Positions 8,417 through 17,550 of a stretch of DNA of 64,000 nt are shown piece after piece. The position numbers were made by a program, and so were the translations under genes. Positions within the stretch are counted from its first letter, which is position 1. Every line of letters begins with the position of its first letter. A model generated the notes under the pieces. It did not search any database. It worked only from the letters and a program-made list of their open reading frames with translations, and was not told the origin of the DNA. Source of the stretch: CBDCWT01 sp965223305 (lineage in GTDB: Bacteria; Planctomycetota; Planctomycetia; Pirellulales; Pirellulaceae); NCBI GenBank assembly GCA_965223305.1, contig CBDCWT010000007.1, forward strand, positions 62,001-126,000. Direction: 5' to 3'.

Positions 8417-9133
8417 ATGGACAGCACTCGAACTAAGAACAAGAAGTTGTGGGCCGCCACTTTTTCGCTGGTCACGGTCATTGTTGTGGGTTGTGCTGGC
8501 AAGCCACTCTGGCTCGACGTCGTGGCGTTGAACCCGATGGTGCGCGAAAAGTGGGCGGCGGACGAGCAGCTCGGGCCGACCTTTTACGCGAAACGAGATG
8601 AGCTGCGGGCGGTGCGGGAGTCGATTCCGCTTATGACAGCCGAGCAGCAAGAGCGGCTGGTCAGTCAGTTGAGTGAAGTCTTGCAACAGGAGGAGAACGA
8701 TCTGCTGAGGCGAGAAGCCGTGCTGACGCTGGGATACACCTCGACAGCCAGCGCCGTTCCTGCTCTGCGGGCAGCACTTTCTGATCCGGAGGCCGATGTT
8801 CGCGGCGGAGCGTGTCAAGCTTGGGCACAACGTGGCGGCCGGGACGCGGCGACCGCGCTGGCTCAGGTCATCGGCAGCGACCAGGACGCTGATGTGCGGA
8901 TCACGGCGGTTAGCGAGTTGCGGCGCTTTCGCGGGCCGGTTGTGCTCCAAGCATTGTCGCTGGCCCTGGATGATAACGACCCCGCCCTGCAGTACGCTGC
9001 CGTTCAATCGCTGCGCGAAGTGGGGGACAGCGATTATGGAAACAGCGTCTACGCGTGGCGCGAGTATCTGCGCGGAAACAACCCACCTGTACCGCGACCC
9101 TCGCTAGTGGAGCGGCTCGGCAACTGGTTCTAA
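8417..9133 (+). CDS. HEAT-repeat lipoprotein
   Basis: A 238-residue protein. The N-terminus is a lipoprotein signal (LWAATFSLVTVIVVGC, with Cys as the lipid site). The body holds HEAT-type helical repeats from about residue 85 (DLLRREAVLTLGYTSTASAVPALRAALSDPEADVRGGA, then two similar units). HEAT arrays bind partner proteins, so this is probably an envelope-anchored scaffold. The ATG at 8417 was chosen because it places the signal peptide at the start; a GTG 30 nt upstream is also in frame, and neither has a strong ribosome site. Confidence 0.75.
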   Translation: MDSTRTKNKKLWAATFSLVTVIVVGCAGKPLWLDVVALNPMVREKWAADEQLGPTFYAKRDELRAVRESIPLMTAEQQERLVSQLSEVLQQEENDLLRREAVLTLGYTSTASAVPALRAALSDPEADVRGGACQAWAQRGGRDAATALAQVIGSDQDADVRITAVSELRRFRGPVVLQALSLALDDNDPALQYAAVQSLREVGDSDYGNSVYAWREYLRGNNPPVPRPSLVERLGNWF

Positions 9134-9235
9134 ACCGTAGTGCGCGGCGCAAAGAACCGGACGTTGCCATGCCGGCGGAAACACTTTACGATGCGTTTGC
9201 GATCGGCAAAGTGATTCCCAACCTCGTGGCGACGC

Positions 9236-10168
9236 ATGAAACTGCAACCGTTCAATGAACAATTCGCGGCAATCTACAAGGTGGCGGTGCGGCTCTGTAA
9301 GACGTTTGAAGCCGATGGGTTGTTGGTAATGTTGGACGGTCCTACTGATTGGACCGAACTTCGAAAGCGCGCCAGCGACATCAAGCTGCTGGTCGTGGCG
9401 GATTCCGACCAGCAGCTGGCTGGTGCCGAAGAAGCGGGCTTGCAGACGGTCGTCTTGGATCTAGATGAAGCTCCGATGCAGGAGCGACTCACCCAGGCTC
9501 TGCTCGAGAGCGTAGCGGCAGAGATCTTGGCACCCGGTGCCTCGGTCGTGGCCGTCTACACGGGCTTCGAGGCGGGGGCGATCGATTCGATTAGCTACAT
9601 CAGCCTCGATAAGAATCTGGGCCGGTTGACGGCGAGAGACCTCCGCCAAATCGAAACCAGCGTTCCGCTGGAAACTCTCAAGACCGTGGTCGATTTGGCA
9701 ATCGAGATCGGCCGCGAAGGGCGTGAAGGCAAACCTGTGGGTACCCTGTTTGTGGTCGGCGACACGCGCAAGGTGCTCCATCATTGCCGCCCGATGGGGT
9801 TCGACCCGGTGCGCGGGTACAGCCGCAAAGAGCGGAGTCTGCAGGACCCGCGCGCGAGAGAGTGGATCAAGGAGATTGCTCAGCTAGACGGTGCCATCGT
9901 CGTCGCCCCCGACGGGACCGTCGAGAAGTCGTGCCAGTTGGTCAACGCTGATCATGCCCATCTGACGCTCTCCAAGGGGCTGGGGTCACGCCACTGGGCG
10001 GGGGCGGCCGTCAGTCGTAACACGAAGGCTATCTCGGTCGTCGTCAGCGAGTCCAATGGAACTGTACGGCTCTTCAACAATGGCGAGGTGATTCTCCGCG
10101 TTGAGCCATTTCGGCGAGCAATGAAGTGGAAGGATTTCAAGTACGAGCCGCCAGCGGCCGGGGAGTAA
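9236..10168 (+). CDS. Diadenylate cyclase, DacZ-like (PK_C-like plus DAC domains)
   Basis: A 310-residue protein. Residues 10-110 resemble the pyruvate-kinase C-terminal-like module of DacZ (DGLLVMLDGPTDWTELRKRA, then GAEEAGLQTVVLDLDEAP). Residues 160-290 form the DAC domain that condenses two ATP into cyclic di-AMP: the catalytic DGA is at 218-220 (QLDGAIVVAPDGTVE), and the second motif appears as GLGSRHWAGAAVS (251-254). In most DAC enzymes this motif reads RHR; here the third residue is Trp. PK_C plus DAC is the order known from archaeal-type DacZ rather than DisA or CdaA. It appears to stand alone and to be cytoplasmic, with a weak ribosome site. Confidence 0.8.
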   Translation: MKLQPFNEQFAAIYKVAVRLCKTFEADGLLVMLDGPTDWTELRKRASDIKLLVVADSDQQLAGAEEAGLQTVVLDLDEAPMQERLTQALLESVAAEILAPGASVVAVYTGFEAGAIDSISYISLDKNLGRLTARDLRQIETSVPLETLKTVVDLAIEIGREGREGKPVGTLFVVGDTRKVLHHCRPMGFDPVRGYSRKERSLQDPRAREWIKEIAQLDGAIVVAPDGTVEKSCQLVNADHAHLTLSKGLGSRHWAGAAVSRNTKAISVVVSESNGTVRLFNNGEVILRVEPFRRAMKWKDFKYEPPAAGE

Positions 10169-10408
10169 GTCAGCCGGTCAGCCCGTCGCTACGAGGGGCC
10201 GCAAGACGACCGAGTTGGGTTCGACAGCAGAGAGTACAGCTCAGCACGAGAAACTCGAGCTGCCGCGTCCCGAGATGCGAGCTAAGGAGTCGTCCAACAA
10301 TAGGTTGCCGATATTCATCCCCCTCACTCTGCCCTCTCCCCCTGCTATTCTCGCTGCGTGAGGCACGGGAGAGGGAACAGAAGTCGGCAACTTGTTGTTG
10401 TACAGCGC

Positions 10409-11320
10409 CTAAATTGTGTCGCGGCGTTTGACCAGTACCAATTGATTGCCGCTGTCGTTGTAGCTCATCTCGTCCATGAACGCGTGCATCAGCACGATTC
10501 CCCGTCCCTGTTGCTTACCGTTGGAGCTAAGCGAACCGGACGCGGCTTCGCTGGCGGTCACCTGATGATTGAATCCCGGACCCTCGTCTTGGACAACAAA
10601 ACGGGCTTCCTCGCGGCCAATTTCTGCAGTGACATGGATCTTGCGGTCCCGGTACGGCAGCTCAGCCCGGCGTTGTTCGACCAACTTCCTGTTTTCGCTC
10701 GCCTGATCGTGAGCGTCTTGAAGTTGATCGAATGAGATCTCGAGGTTGCCCCGATAGAGGGCGTTGAAGAGTGCTTCTTTGAGAGCGACACCGATGCGGA
10801 ACTTGCCGGTGTGATCGGTCAAACCCATGCCTCCGATGGCTTGCTGAATGAGGTCGATCAAGGCATCCACGAGGGCCGGGTCGTTCTCCAGTGCGAAGTC
10901 CAGGACGATGCGGTTTTGACACTCCATGAGCCGCGTGAGGGCTCGGTCGCTGGTCGTCATGGCCAGCAGCTCTTCGGCCGTCTGGCGCAGCGTCTTGCTC
11001 ATCTGCGACTTGGGAACGTAGCTCGAGGCGCCTTGCTCGAGGGCCTGTACCGCGATCTCCTCACTTCCCTTGGCCGTCATCAATATCACTGGTACGTCCG
11101 GACTGGTGAGCCGCACTCGGGTCACCAATTCCAGGCCGTCCATCTCGGGCATCTGCAGGTCCGTGACGACGAGGTCCGGTTTCAGCTGTTGAATCTTGTC
11201 TAGTGCCTGTTCGCCGTTGTCCGCATAGATCACGTCGACACCGGGCGACTCCTCGATTAGTCCGCCGGCAAACCTCCTGTCTACGGCTGTGTCATCGACA
11301 ATCAGCACTGTTGGCATCAT
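10409..11320 (-). CDS. Response regulator with RsbW-type anti-sigma/HATPase domain
   Basis: A 303-residue protein. Residues 1-120 form a receiver domain (TVLIVDDTAVDRRFAGGLIEE, the phospho-acceptor Asp in LVVTDLQMPEMDG, and Lys in YVPKSQMSK). The rest is a GHKL ATPase of the RsbW type (N-box EALFNALYRGNLE, then FVVQDEGPGFN and QGRGIVLMHAFMDE). Such proteins link a phosphorelay to serine kinase or anti-sigma output. ATGATG at 11320-11315 is preceded by GGGAGG; the open frame extends upstream through sequence without protein character. Confidence 0.8.
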   Translation of the reverse strand: MMPTVLIVDDTAVDRRFAGGLIEESPGVDVIYADNGEQALDKIQQLKPDLVVTDLQMPEMDGLELVTRVRLTSPDVPVILMTAKGSEEIAVQALEQGASSYVPKSQMSKTLRQTAEELLAMTTSDRALTRLMECQNRIVLDFALENDPALVDALIDLIQQAIGGMGLTDHTGKFRIGVALKEALFNALYRGNLEISFDQLQDAHDQASENRKLVEQRRAELPYRDRKIHVTAEIGREEARFVVQDEGPGFNHQVTASEAASGSLSSNGKQQGRGIVLMHAFMDEMSYNDSGNQLVLVKRRDTI

Positions 11321-11351
11321 AGGCCTCCCATTTCCGCAAGTCGTTGCGAAC

Positions 11352-11416
11352 GAAACCTGAGTCGCGAGCGACGAATCTTCGACTCCCCCCCTACCGTCGG
11401 AGTCGCGAGAGGTTTC
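11352..11416. promoter_or_regulatory. Imperfect inverted repeat in the leader of the receiver-RsbW gene
   Basis: Two 22-nt arms (11352-11373 and 11395-11416) pair at their ends (GAAACCT with AGGTTTC, CGACG with CGTCG). Between the pairing parts each arm contains the same word GAGTCGCGAG. The structure lies 32-96 nt upstream of the start codon and could be an operator or leader hairpin. Its function is unknown. The remaining leader up to 11724 shows no gene. Confidence 0.35.
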
Positions 11417-11724
11417 CCTTCCCGTATGTCTCGCGTCGCCCCATGTTCGAGCGCGCCTACGCTTGAGGTCGGAAAAAAACTCGGAGATTTCTCCACGTTT
11501 GGCCCGCAAACTAACTTGGTGTCGGCTGCTATCGCTGCGCACGATGGAGTCGTGAGCCCGACCTCAAGGTAACGATCTTTGCGTTTGTTTCAAGTCATCT
11601 GGCCGCCAGATCGACCGCTCTGGCCCGCGCAGGCGGAGGCGTGGATCGTCCTTACGGCGCAGAACCGCCGTGTGAGACCGGTGGAATACGGGCTCTGGTG
11701 ACGCTATTCTCATTTGAGAGAATC

Positions 11725-13362
11725 ATGCCACCGCCCCGCCGCTATTTCGCTCGTTCCACTGCCTGCGACGTGCTTGCCGGAGTCATCGCCGTGGTGTCAA
11801 TCGGCTGCGCGCCTAGCTTCTTCACCGGCGATCGCTCCAGCCAGCTGGACTGGCCCCAACTAGGCGGGTCGCCGCGGCGGAGTCACGTGGCGGCCGGCGT
11901 CGAGGTTCCCGCGGACTGGAACCTGGAAACCGGGCGGAACGTGCGGTGGAGTTTCCCCTTGGGACCAGGGACCGCGGCGGCACCGACAGTCGCCGGGGGC
12001 CGTGTATTCATCGGTTCGAGGAGTGGGAGCGATCTTCCACAGGCTCGCGAGAGCGGCGATTCCGGCTGCCTGCTGTGCCTGGACGAGGAGTCCGGCGAGT
12101 TGCTCTGGCAGCACAAGACGCCTTCGCTCACCGACGCGTCGCCCCGACTGCTGGGAATGGGGGGATCGCCTGCGGTGGACGGCGAGCGGCTCTATGTCAT
12201 TACTCACCGCGCAGAGGTCTGCTGCTTGGACGTACTGGGTTTTCACGACGGCGAGAATGACGGCCCCTACCAGCAAGAGGAACGCGGGGGAGCGAATGAT
12301 GCGGACATCGTGTGGTTGGTGGACTTGGCCGAGTGGCTCGAGGTTGTGCCCGATCGCGCCGACCAGACATCCGTGGCGGTTGTCGAAGGTGTGGTGTTGG
12401 CAAACACGCATCACGCGCTACGCAATGTAGACGGTTCATCTGAAGAAAAAGCACCCAGCTTTATCGCCCTCGACAAGCGAACGGGGCAGCTGCTGTGGAC
12501 GCATACGTTGGCGGGGACACCCGTGACCGATCAGCAGCTGGCGTCGCCGGCTTTCTCGAGTGGGGGCCAACGTGACCAAGCGATCTTTGCAGGTGCCGAC
12601 GGCTGGATCTACAGTTTCGAGTTGCAGGCCGATAGCCAGCAGGATGCCGAGCCTTTGTGGCAGTTCGACTGCGGTCCCAAGCTGACCGACTGGATACTGG
12701 GAACGTTGACCTCGAATATCGAGAACCCGCACCAAAGTCGTAACCTCGTGCTCGCGACTCCGACGGTTTCGAACGGGCGGGTCTACGTGGTCGGCATGCA
12801 AAAGACGCGTGCCGATCAAGGGCATGGAATCGTGTGGTGTGTCGACGCCAGCCACAACGGGGACGTCAGCCCCACACTGGCAGCCACGATGTCCGGCAAG
12901 TCGGTTCCCCTCAGTCGCGTGCTCGCAGTGCCCCACGACGCGGGTGAGCGAGAAATGGAGAACGCCAACTCGGCGGCCGTCTGGTCCTACACTGAATTCG
13001 GCGAGTCCTACGACGGGCGACTCGAGCGGCCGATCGCCAGCGCCGCCGTCGACGGCACATTTCTCTTTATCGCCGACGTGATGGGGGCGGCACACTGCCT
13101 CGATGCCAAAACGGGGCTTTGGTGGTGGACGCACGAGTTGACGGCGCCGACCTACTCAACGCCACTCGTCGCAGACGGCAAGGTCTACTTTGCAGACGAG
13201 AGCGGAACTGTCACCGTGCTGGCGCTTGCTCGTCAGAAACAGCTGCTGGCCCAGCACCAACTGGGCGACGCCATTTACTCCTCACCAGTGGCAGCAAACC
13301 ACACGTTGTTCCTCACGCGGCAGGACCGTTTGTTCGCCATGCAGGAGTCGGCCGGAGAGTGA
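11725..13362 (+). CDS. PQQ-like beta-propeller lipoprotein
   Basis: A 545-residue protein with a lipoprotein signal (DVLAGVIAVVSIGC). A beta-propeller of PQQ/pyrrolo-quinoline quinone-like repeats follows: W-containing strands such as GELLWQHKTPS, GQLLWTHTLAGTP and GLWWWTHELTAPTYSTPLV, each preceded by 'LCLDEESGE' or 'FIALDKRTG' type turns. Such proteins occur as secreted scaffolds as well as BamB-type factors or dehydrogenases. No quinone-ligand or calcium motif was picked out, so no enzyme activity is claimed. The ATG at 11725 has GAGAG just upstream and gives an intact signal peptide. Confidence 0.8.
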   Translation: MPPPRRYFARSTACDVLAGVIAVVSIGCAPSFFTGDRSSQLDWPQLGGSPRRSHVAAGVEVPADWNLETGRNVRWSFPLGPGTAAAPTVAGGRVFIGSRSGSDLPQARESGDSGCLLCLDEESGELLWQHKTPSLTDASPRLLGMGGSPAVDGERLYVITHRAEVCCLDVLGFHDGENDGPYQQEERGGANDADIVWLVDLAEWLEVVPDRADQTSVAVVEGVVLANTHHALRNVDGSSEEKAPSFIALDKRTGQLLWTHTLAGTPVTDQQLASPAFSSGGQRDQAIFAGADGWIYSFELQADSQQDAEPLWQFDCGPKLTDWILGTLTSNIENPHQSRNLVLATPTVSNGRVYVVGMQKTRADQGHGIVWCVDASHNGDVSPTLAATMSGKSVPLSRVLAVPHDAGEREMENANSAAVWSYTEFGESYDGRLERPIASAAVDGTFLFIADVMGAAHCLDAKTGLWWWTHELTAPTYSTPLVADGKVYFADESGTVTVLALARQKQLLAQHQLGDAIYSSPVAANHTLFLTRQDRLFAMQESAGE

Positions 13363-13422
13363 GTCGTGGCTTCAGCTTGAGGACGCGCAACAGGCTTGGG
13401 GCGCGCAACGCGTTGTAGCAGC

Positions 13423-14106
13423 TCAAGCAGGCTCGGCCGACGACCGAGGCGATTGCCAGACCGCTCGGGGAACGCCGATGTCGACGACATAGACCGTGCC
13501 TAGGTAAGCGGCGGCCGGGCGGAATCGAAAGCCAGCTTTGGCGGCAACAAAGGTACAGGTCGCCTCTGCGCGTACCGTCTGCTGGGCAGCCACTCCGGTG
13601 TCGCAGTCAAGCCCGCTAGGTGTGTCCACGGCGAGTGTGCGAGTGCTGCTGGCGTTGAGCAGCTGGATGGCCTCGGCGATCGAGCCTCTCGGCTCCCCGC
13701 TGGCGCCGGTGCCCAGTAGTGCGTCGACTGCCCAGGATGCTTCGCCGAGCGCCCGAGCATGTTCTTCCGGCTGCTGTTCGTCCCACAGCAAGATCGGCAA
13801 TGCGGCACGTTGGGCAATCTCGTAGTTGGCGGCGGCATCACCCGACAACGCGGCGGGTTCGCAGCACAGGACCAGACGCGGTTCGTAGCCGCGGATGTGG
13901 AGATGACGAGCGATCACCAGGCCGTCTCCGCCGTTGTTACCTTTGCCACAGTAGATGAAGACCGGACCATCGATGCCCAGCTGGCAGAGGACGTCCGTGC
14001 AGCCGCGCCCGGCATTTTCCATCAAGACCAAGCCAGTCATGCCGTAGTCACGCACGGCGCGTTCATCGATCAGACGTGCCTCGTGCCGCGTCAAGTACTG
14101 CGTCAT
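13423..14106 (-). CDS. nnrE: NAD(P)H-hydrate epimerase
   Basis: A 227-residue, single-domain YjeF_N protein. Typical segments in order: MTQYLTRHEARLIDERAV, LVLMENAGRGCTDVL, FIYCGKGNNGGDGLVIARHL (nucleotide-binding loop), WAVDALLGTGASGEPRG (catalytic Asp region) and LAVDTPSGLDCDTG. It epimerises R- and S-NAD(P)HX so that damaged nicotinamide cofactors can be repaired by a dehydratase. The dehydratase domain (NnrD) is not fused here and is not seen in the window. ATG 14106 matches the family's start; the open frame extends upstream without similarity. Confidence 0.9.
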   Translation of the reverse strand: MTQYLTRHEARLIDERAVRDYGMTGLVLMENAGRGCTDVLCQLGIDGPVFIYCGKGNNGGDGLVIARHLHIRGYEPRLVLCCEPAALSGDAAANYEIAQRAALPILLWDEQQPEEHARALGEASWAVDALLGTGASGEPRGSIAEAIQLLNASSTRTLAVDTPSGLDCDTGVAAQQTVRAEATCTFVAAKAGFRFRPAAAYLGTVYVVDIGVPRAVWQSPRSSAEPA

Positions 14107-14221
14107 CGGGGGGATCCGTGAAGAAGTGTGCTTAGCTAGCGGGCAATCTCCGCCTACGAAACGCGTATCGCAACTCGGAGCATGAAAGTATACTAGACAG
14201 ACAGTAACCCAGGAGTGAGCG

Positions 14222-14458
14222 ATGCCCATTTACGAATACACCTGTTTAGGTTGCCGCCAAGACTTTGAGGCGCTGGTTCGCAACGGTGAGACGACCAAGT
14301 GCCCTGATTGTGGGAGTGGTTCTTTGGAAAAGCGGTTCAGCGTCGTTGCCGCTCACAGCAGTAGCGGCCGCCAACTGCCGCTGTGCGAATCCACGCCGCC
14401 GGGCGGTGGCTGCGGGTTGCCCCAATGTGGCGGCGGACAGTGCGGTTTTGAGGGATAG
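14222..14458 (+). CDS. FmdB-family zinc-ribbon protein
   Basis: A 78-residue protein starting MPIYEYTCLGCRQDFEAL with a second pair CPDCGSGSLEKRFSVVAA, the standard one-ribbon FmdB layout (Cys pairs at 8/11 and 28/31). A Cys/Gly-rich tail (GGGCGLPQCGGGQC) follows, as in many family members. The family was first linked to formamidase regulation, but its general role is unclear. AGGAG 6 nt before the ATG is a good ribosome site. It is divergent from nnrE with 115 nt between, and a strong hairpin follows 26 nt after the stop. Confidence 0.85.
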   Translation: MPIYEYTCLGCRQDFEALVRNGETTKCPDCGSGSLEKRFSVVAAHSSSGRQLPLCESTPPGGGCGLPQCGGGQCGFEG

Positions 14459-14483
14459 TCTGTTAGGAGGGTGCCAAAAAGCC

Positions 14484-14516
14484 AAACGGCGAGGTGACAG
14501 AATCACCTCGCCGTTT
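14484..14516. terminator. Bidirectional hairpin terminator
   Basis: A perfect 14-bp stem (AAACGGCGAGGTGA pairing with TCACCTCGCCGTTT) closes a 5-nt loop (CAGAA). It lies between the convergent fmdB-type gene and the SHD1 gene. A-runs on one side and T-runs on the other let it work in both directions, although the T-tracts are short. Confidence 0.75.
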
Positions 14517-14596
14517 AAGAGCCAATCGCTCCCAAAACAGAAAAGAAAGCCTACTCGAAGAAGCGCTCGCCCTCCGCCGCCCTCCGGCCCGCCGCA

Positions 14597-15925
14597 CTAC
14601 GGGATCACGAGGATTCCTCCTGTGATCGCTCCCGCTTGCAGCAGTGCGCCACGAATGCTCAGCGGGATGGGAGGCATCAACCATGGAGCGCAGTTGCCTG
14701 GTCGGTAGTATCCCAAGGCATAGTGGCACTCGTTGGGAGGGTGAATTCCCATGTTGTAGGGCAGCGCCGCGATGTTGAGGAAGAAGTGGGCTCCCGACAA
14801 GACCGGCTGGACCAGCGGCCCGGCTGTATGTCCGTACCGCTCCAGCTGGACGTTCTCGAAGTAGAGCGGTTTGTGACACAGGGCCGACGCCTTCCATGTC
14901 AACGTTGTGGCGATCCAGTTGCGGCCGGCGTATTCGTCCCGCTCTAACCGGCACTCGGTGGGGATGCTCCACCATGCAGTTACGAAACAGCTGTCGTCGT
15001 CGCTCAACGCACCGAAGGGGATACGGACTGTATCACCATTTGCCTGCTCAACTACTACCTGGCCATCTCGAAAGTCGACCAACCGCCCGTCGGCTAAGGT
15101 CTCACCTCGGGTATTGCGCCAGATCCGAGACGGCGATTCGGCCAGGCTCAGCTCCAACTCTTGCTCGTAGGTCCCGTTGTCCTCGTCCTCAGTCGCCAGC
15201 TTGGCCAGGGTGAGCTGGGGAGTGATATCCACCGAGATATCCCGAATCGATTTGTAAACCCCTTCCCGTGCGATGCGGCAAGCGTCGTCCTCGGCGCAAC
15301 AGTCGCGTTCGTTGTAAATGCGGTTGCAGGGTTCAGCGGGGTCCTGGTCTGTGTCCTCTGACGACGACGGTGGTGGTGGGAGCGGTGCCGGTTCGGCCCC
15401 TGGCTGCTCTCTCGGCGAGTTGTCGGCTGGCGGCGCTGGGGCGGAGCGAAGTGGATCCTCGATTTCCTCGAACGGCTGGCCGGGACCATTGTCACCTGTT
15501 GGCTGCGATGTGATCGGATGCAGGGTGGGCGATGGCAACTCGACTTGCCGTTGGCCAGTCGAGCGGTCCCCGAAGGGATCGTCGAACGGGTCGAGCGGCT
15601 CGAGCTGGCTCGTGAGGCGAACTGTGGGTCCGCCGGGCACCGCGATTGACGGGATGCGGACGACGCGTGATAGCGGGGGCGCGGTTTGGTTGGTACGACC
15701 TGCCCTGGCTTGAAACGACCGGGTTCTTGTCGTTTTTGTCTTGGCCGCTGTCTGCTTGGAATCTGCCCAACGCGCGGTGACAGCCGAGTTTGATTTGAAG
15801 GGAGCGATGGGGCGAGCGGTGGCCGCGGAGAGTATTCTGGGCGGTGAACGATCACCGGCCTGTAGGAGCGACGAGGTGAGGACCACTGCCAGGGCTAGAG
15901 TCGGTCCCGTCGCCGCGGAACGCAT
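14597..15925 (-). CDS. Secreted SHD1-domain protein
   Basis: A 442-residue protein with an N-terminal signal peptide (TGPTLALAVVLTSSLLQAG). A long low-complexity Pro/Thr/Ser stretch follows. The SLA1-homology-1 (SHD1) segment is RIWRNTRGETLADGRLVDF followed by GDTVRIPFGALSDDDSCFV. The C-terminal part of about 130 residues has many aromatics (LYFENVQLERYGHTAG, GAHFFLNIAALPYNMGI, CHYALGYYRPGNCAPWL) and looks like a conserved planctomycete module of unknown function. It begins 8 nt after the guaB stop and so is likely co-transcribed with it. ATG 15925 was chosen because earlier starts lie inside guaB and would hide the signal peptide. Confidence 0.7.
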   Translation of the reverse strand: MRSAATGPTLALAVVLTSSLLQAGDRSPPRILSAATARPIAPFKSNSAVTARWADSKQTAAKTKTTRTRSFQARAGRTNQTAPPLSRVVRIPSIAVPGGPTVRLTSQLEPLDPFDDPFGDRSTGQRQVELPSPTLHPITSQPTGDNGPGQPFEEIEDPLRSAPAPPADNSPREQPGAEPAPLPPPPSSSEDTDQDPAEPCNRIYNERDCCAEDDACRIAREGVYKSIRDISVDITPQLTLAKLATEDEDNGTYEQELELSLAESPSRIWRNTRGETLADGRLVDFRDGQVVVEQANGDTVRIPFGALSDDDSCFVTAWWSIPTECRLERDEYAGRNWIATTLTWKASALCHKPLYFENVQLERYGHTAGPLVQPVLSGAHFFLNIAALPYNMGIHPPNECHYALGYYRPGNCAPWLMPPIPLSIRGALLQAGAITGGILVIP

Positions 15926-15932
15926 CCGGTGG

Positions 15933-17417
15933 CTAGTTGACTTCTCCCTTGGAGTGTTGTTCTGGACTGTAGTTGGGTGCTTCCTGCGTGATCGCGATGT
16001 CATGAGGATGACTCTCTCTTGCACTCGCTGCTGAAACTTGGATAAACCGCGCCTCCGTACGCAATTCATCGATGGTTCGGGCCCCGCAATAGCCCATCCC
16101 CGCCCGAAGGCCGCCGATCAGCTGATACACGAAATCACTGAGGGGTCCCTTGAACGGGACGCGCCCTTCGACTCCCTCCGGTACCAGTTTTCCGGTGCCT
16201 TCGGCTTCCACCGTCTGCCGATAACGCTCGCTCGAGCCCTTCATCATCGCCCCCGACGATCCCATCCCTCGATACGCCTTGAAAGTGCGTCCCTGATAGA
16301 GGATCGTGCGCCCGGGACTCTCCGCGAGACCTGCGAACAGACCTCCGATCATCACCGCGTGGGCGCCAGAGGCAATGGCTTTGGTTACGTCGCCGGAATA
16401 GCGAATTCCTCCGTCAGCTATGAGTGTTGTGCCTGTTTCTTTCGCCGCCTGAGCGGCCTCGTAGATGGCTGATACCTGTGGGACACCGACACCCGATATG
16501 ACCCGGGTCGTGCAAATAGACCCGGGGCCGATGCCGACCTTGACCGCGTCCGCACCTGCTCGGATCAGGTCTTTGCAGCCCTGTCGGGTGGCGATGTTGC
16601 CCGCCACCAAGTCGATGTCCCACCGACTCTTGATCTCCTTGACTGTCTCTAGAACATTGGCCGAATGCCCATGAGCACTGTCGACCACCAGCACGTCCAC
16701 TCCGCTCTCGATCAGTCCTGCGACTCGATCGTAGTCGTGGACCCCGACGGCGGCCCCAACTCGCAACCTACCTTGCCCATCTTTACAGGCGTTGGGGAAC
16801 CGTTTGATCATGTCGATGTCTTTGATCGTGATCAGGCCGGTCAGAACATATGATTCGTCAACCAGCAAAAGTTTCTCCACCTTTTTAGCCGTTAAAATCT
16901 TCTCAGCTTCCTCAAGCGTTACTTTCCCCGTAGCCGTTACCAAGCCTTCTTTCGTCATTACTTCCGCAATCGGGAGATCGCTCTGCTCCAGAAATCGCAG
17001 ATCCCGGCGGGTCAGGATACCGGCCAACCGCCCATCCGGGTGGGTAATCGGGATGCCCGAGACGTTGTGCTGATCCATCATGGCCAGGGCCTTGGAGACG
17101 GGTGCATCGGGCGAGAGGGTGACAGGGTCGACGATAATTCCGTTGGCACTTCGTTTGACCTTGTAGACCTCCTCGGTCTGTGACTCGATGGACATGTTTT
17201 TATGGATCACACCCAACCCGCCGGTTTTCGCCAGCGCGATGGCGAGGTTACTCTCGGTGACGGTATCCATCGGCGAAGAGAGCAGCGGGAGGTTCAATCG
17301 GATGCGGTCGGTCAGTCGCGACCGGACGTCGACCGTGGACGGCACGACATCACTGTAGGCTGGCTCGATTAAGACATCATCGAAGGTGATGGCCGTATAC
17401 CGCAGCTTATCTTCCAT
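15933..17417 (-). CDS. guaB: Inosine-5'-monophosphate dehydrogenase
   Basis: A 494-residue, full-length IMPDH that oxidises IMP to XMP with NAD, the first committed step to GMP. The order is the N-terminal barrel half (TFDDVLIEPAYSDVVPS), the paired CBS/Bateman domain (residues 95-205), then the catalytic half with the Cys loop GIGPGSICTTR, the flap region around FKAYRGMGSSGAM, and RMG/ERY elements. The ATG at 17417 has GAGGAG 8 nt upstream and was preferred to a GTG three codons earlier. It forms an operon with the downstream SHD1 gene. Confidence 0.95.
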   Translation of the reverse strand: MEDKLRYTAITFDDVLIEPAYSDVVPSTVDVRSRLTDRIRLNLPLLSSPMDTVTESNLAIALAKTGGLGVIHKNMSIESQTEEVYKVKRSANGIIVDPVTLSPDAPVSKALAMMDQHNVSGIPITHPDGRLAGILTRRDLRFLEQSDLPIAEVMTKEGLVTATGKVTLEEAEKILTAKKVEKLLLVDESYVLTGLITIKDIDMIKRFPNACKDGQGRLRVGAAVGVHDYDRVAGLIESGVDVLVVDSAHGHSANVLETVKEIKSRWDIDLVAGNIATRQGCKDLIRAGADAVKVGIGPGSICTTRVISGVGVPQVSAIYEAAQAAKETGTTLIADGGIRYSGDVTKAIASGAHAVMIGGLFAGLAESPGRTILYQGRTFKAYRGMGSSGAMMKGSSERYRQTVEAEGTGKLVPEGVEGRVPFKGPLSDFVYQLIGGLRAGMGYCGARTIDELRTEARFIQVSAASARESHPHDIAITQEAPNYSPEQHSKGEVN

Positions 17418-17550
17418 CGTGTCCACTCCTCTTTCCGAGAGCGAGGTAGCTTGAAAAAAGGGTAACCAGGTATTATGTGGCCGGCCGTGTGCCTTGGCAA
17501 TCTCACCTTACTTGGCCGGCAGGGCTTACCGGTCGCCGCTCGCGAGAGCC

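Noticed and set aside
7943..9007. Long minus-strand open frame of 354 codons
   Set aside because: It lies opposite the HEAT lipoprotein and runs into repeat DNA; its product is low-complexity Arg/Pro/Ser with no family resemblance.
12436..13134. Minus-strand open frame opposite the PQQ-like propeller gene
   Set aside because: Shadow frame; the plus-strand product has clear propeller repeats and a lipoprotein signal.
15148..15855. Alternative frame in the low-complexity part of the SHD1 gene
   Set aside because: Pro/Arg/Ser-rich shadow; the chosen frame holds the signal peptide and the SHD1 domain.
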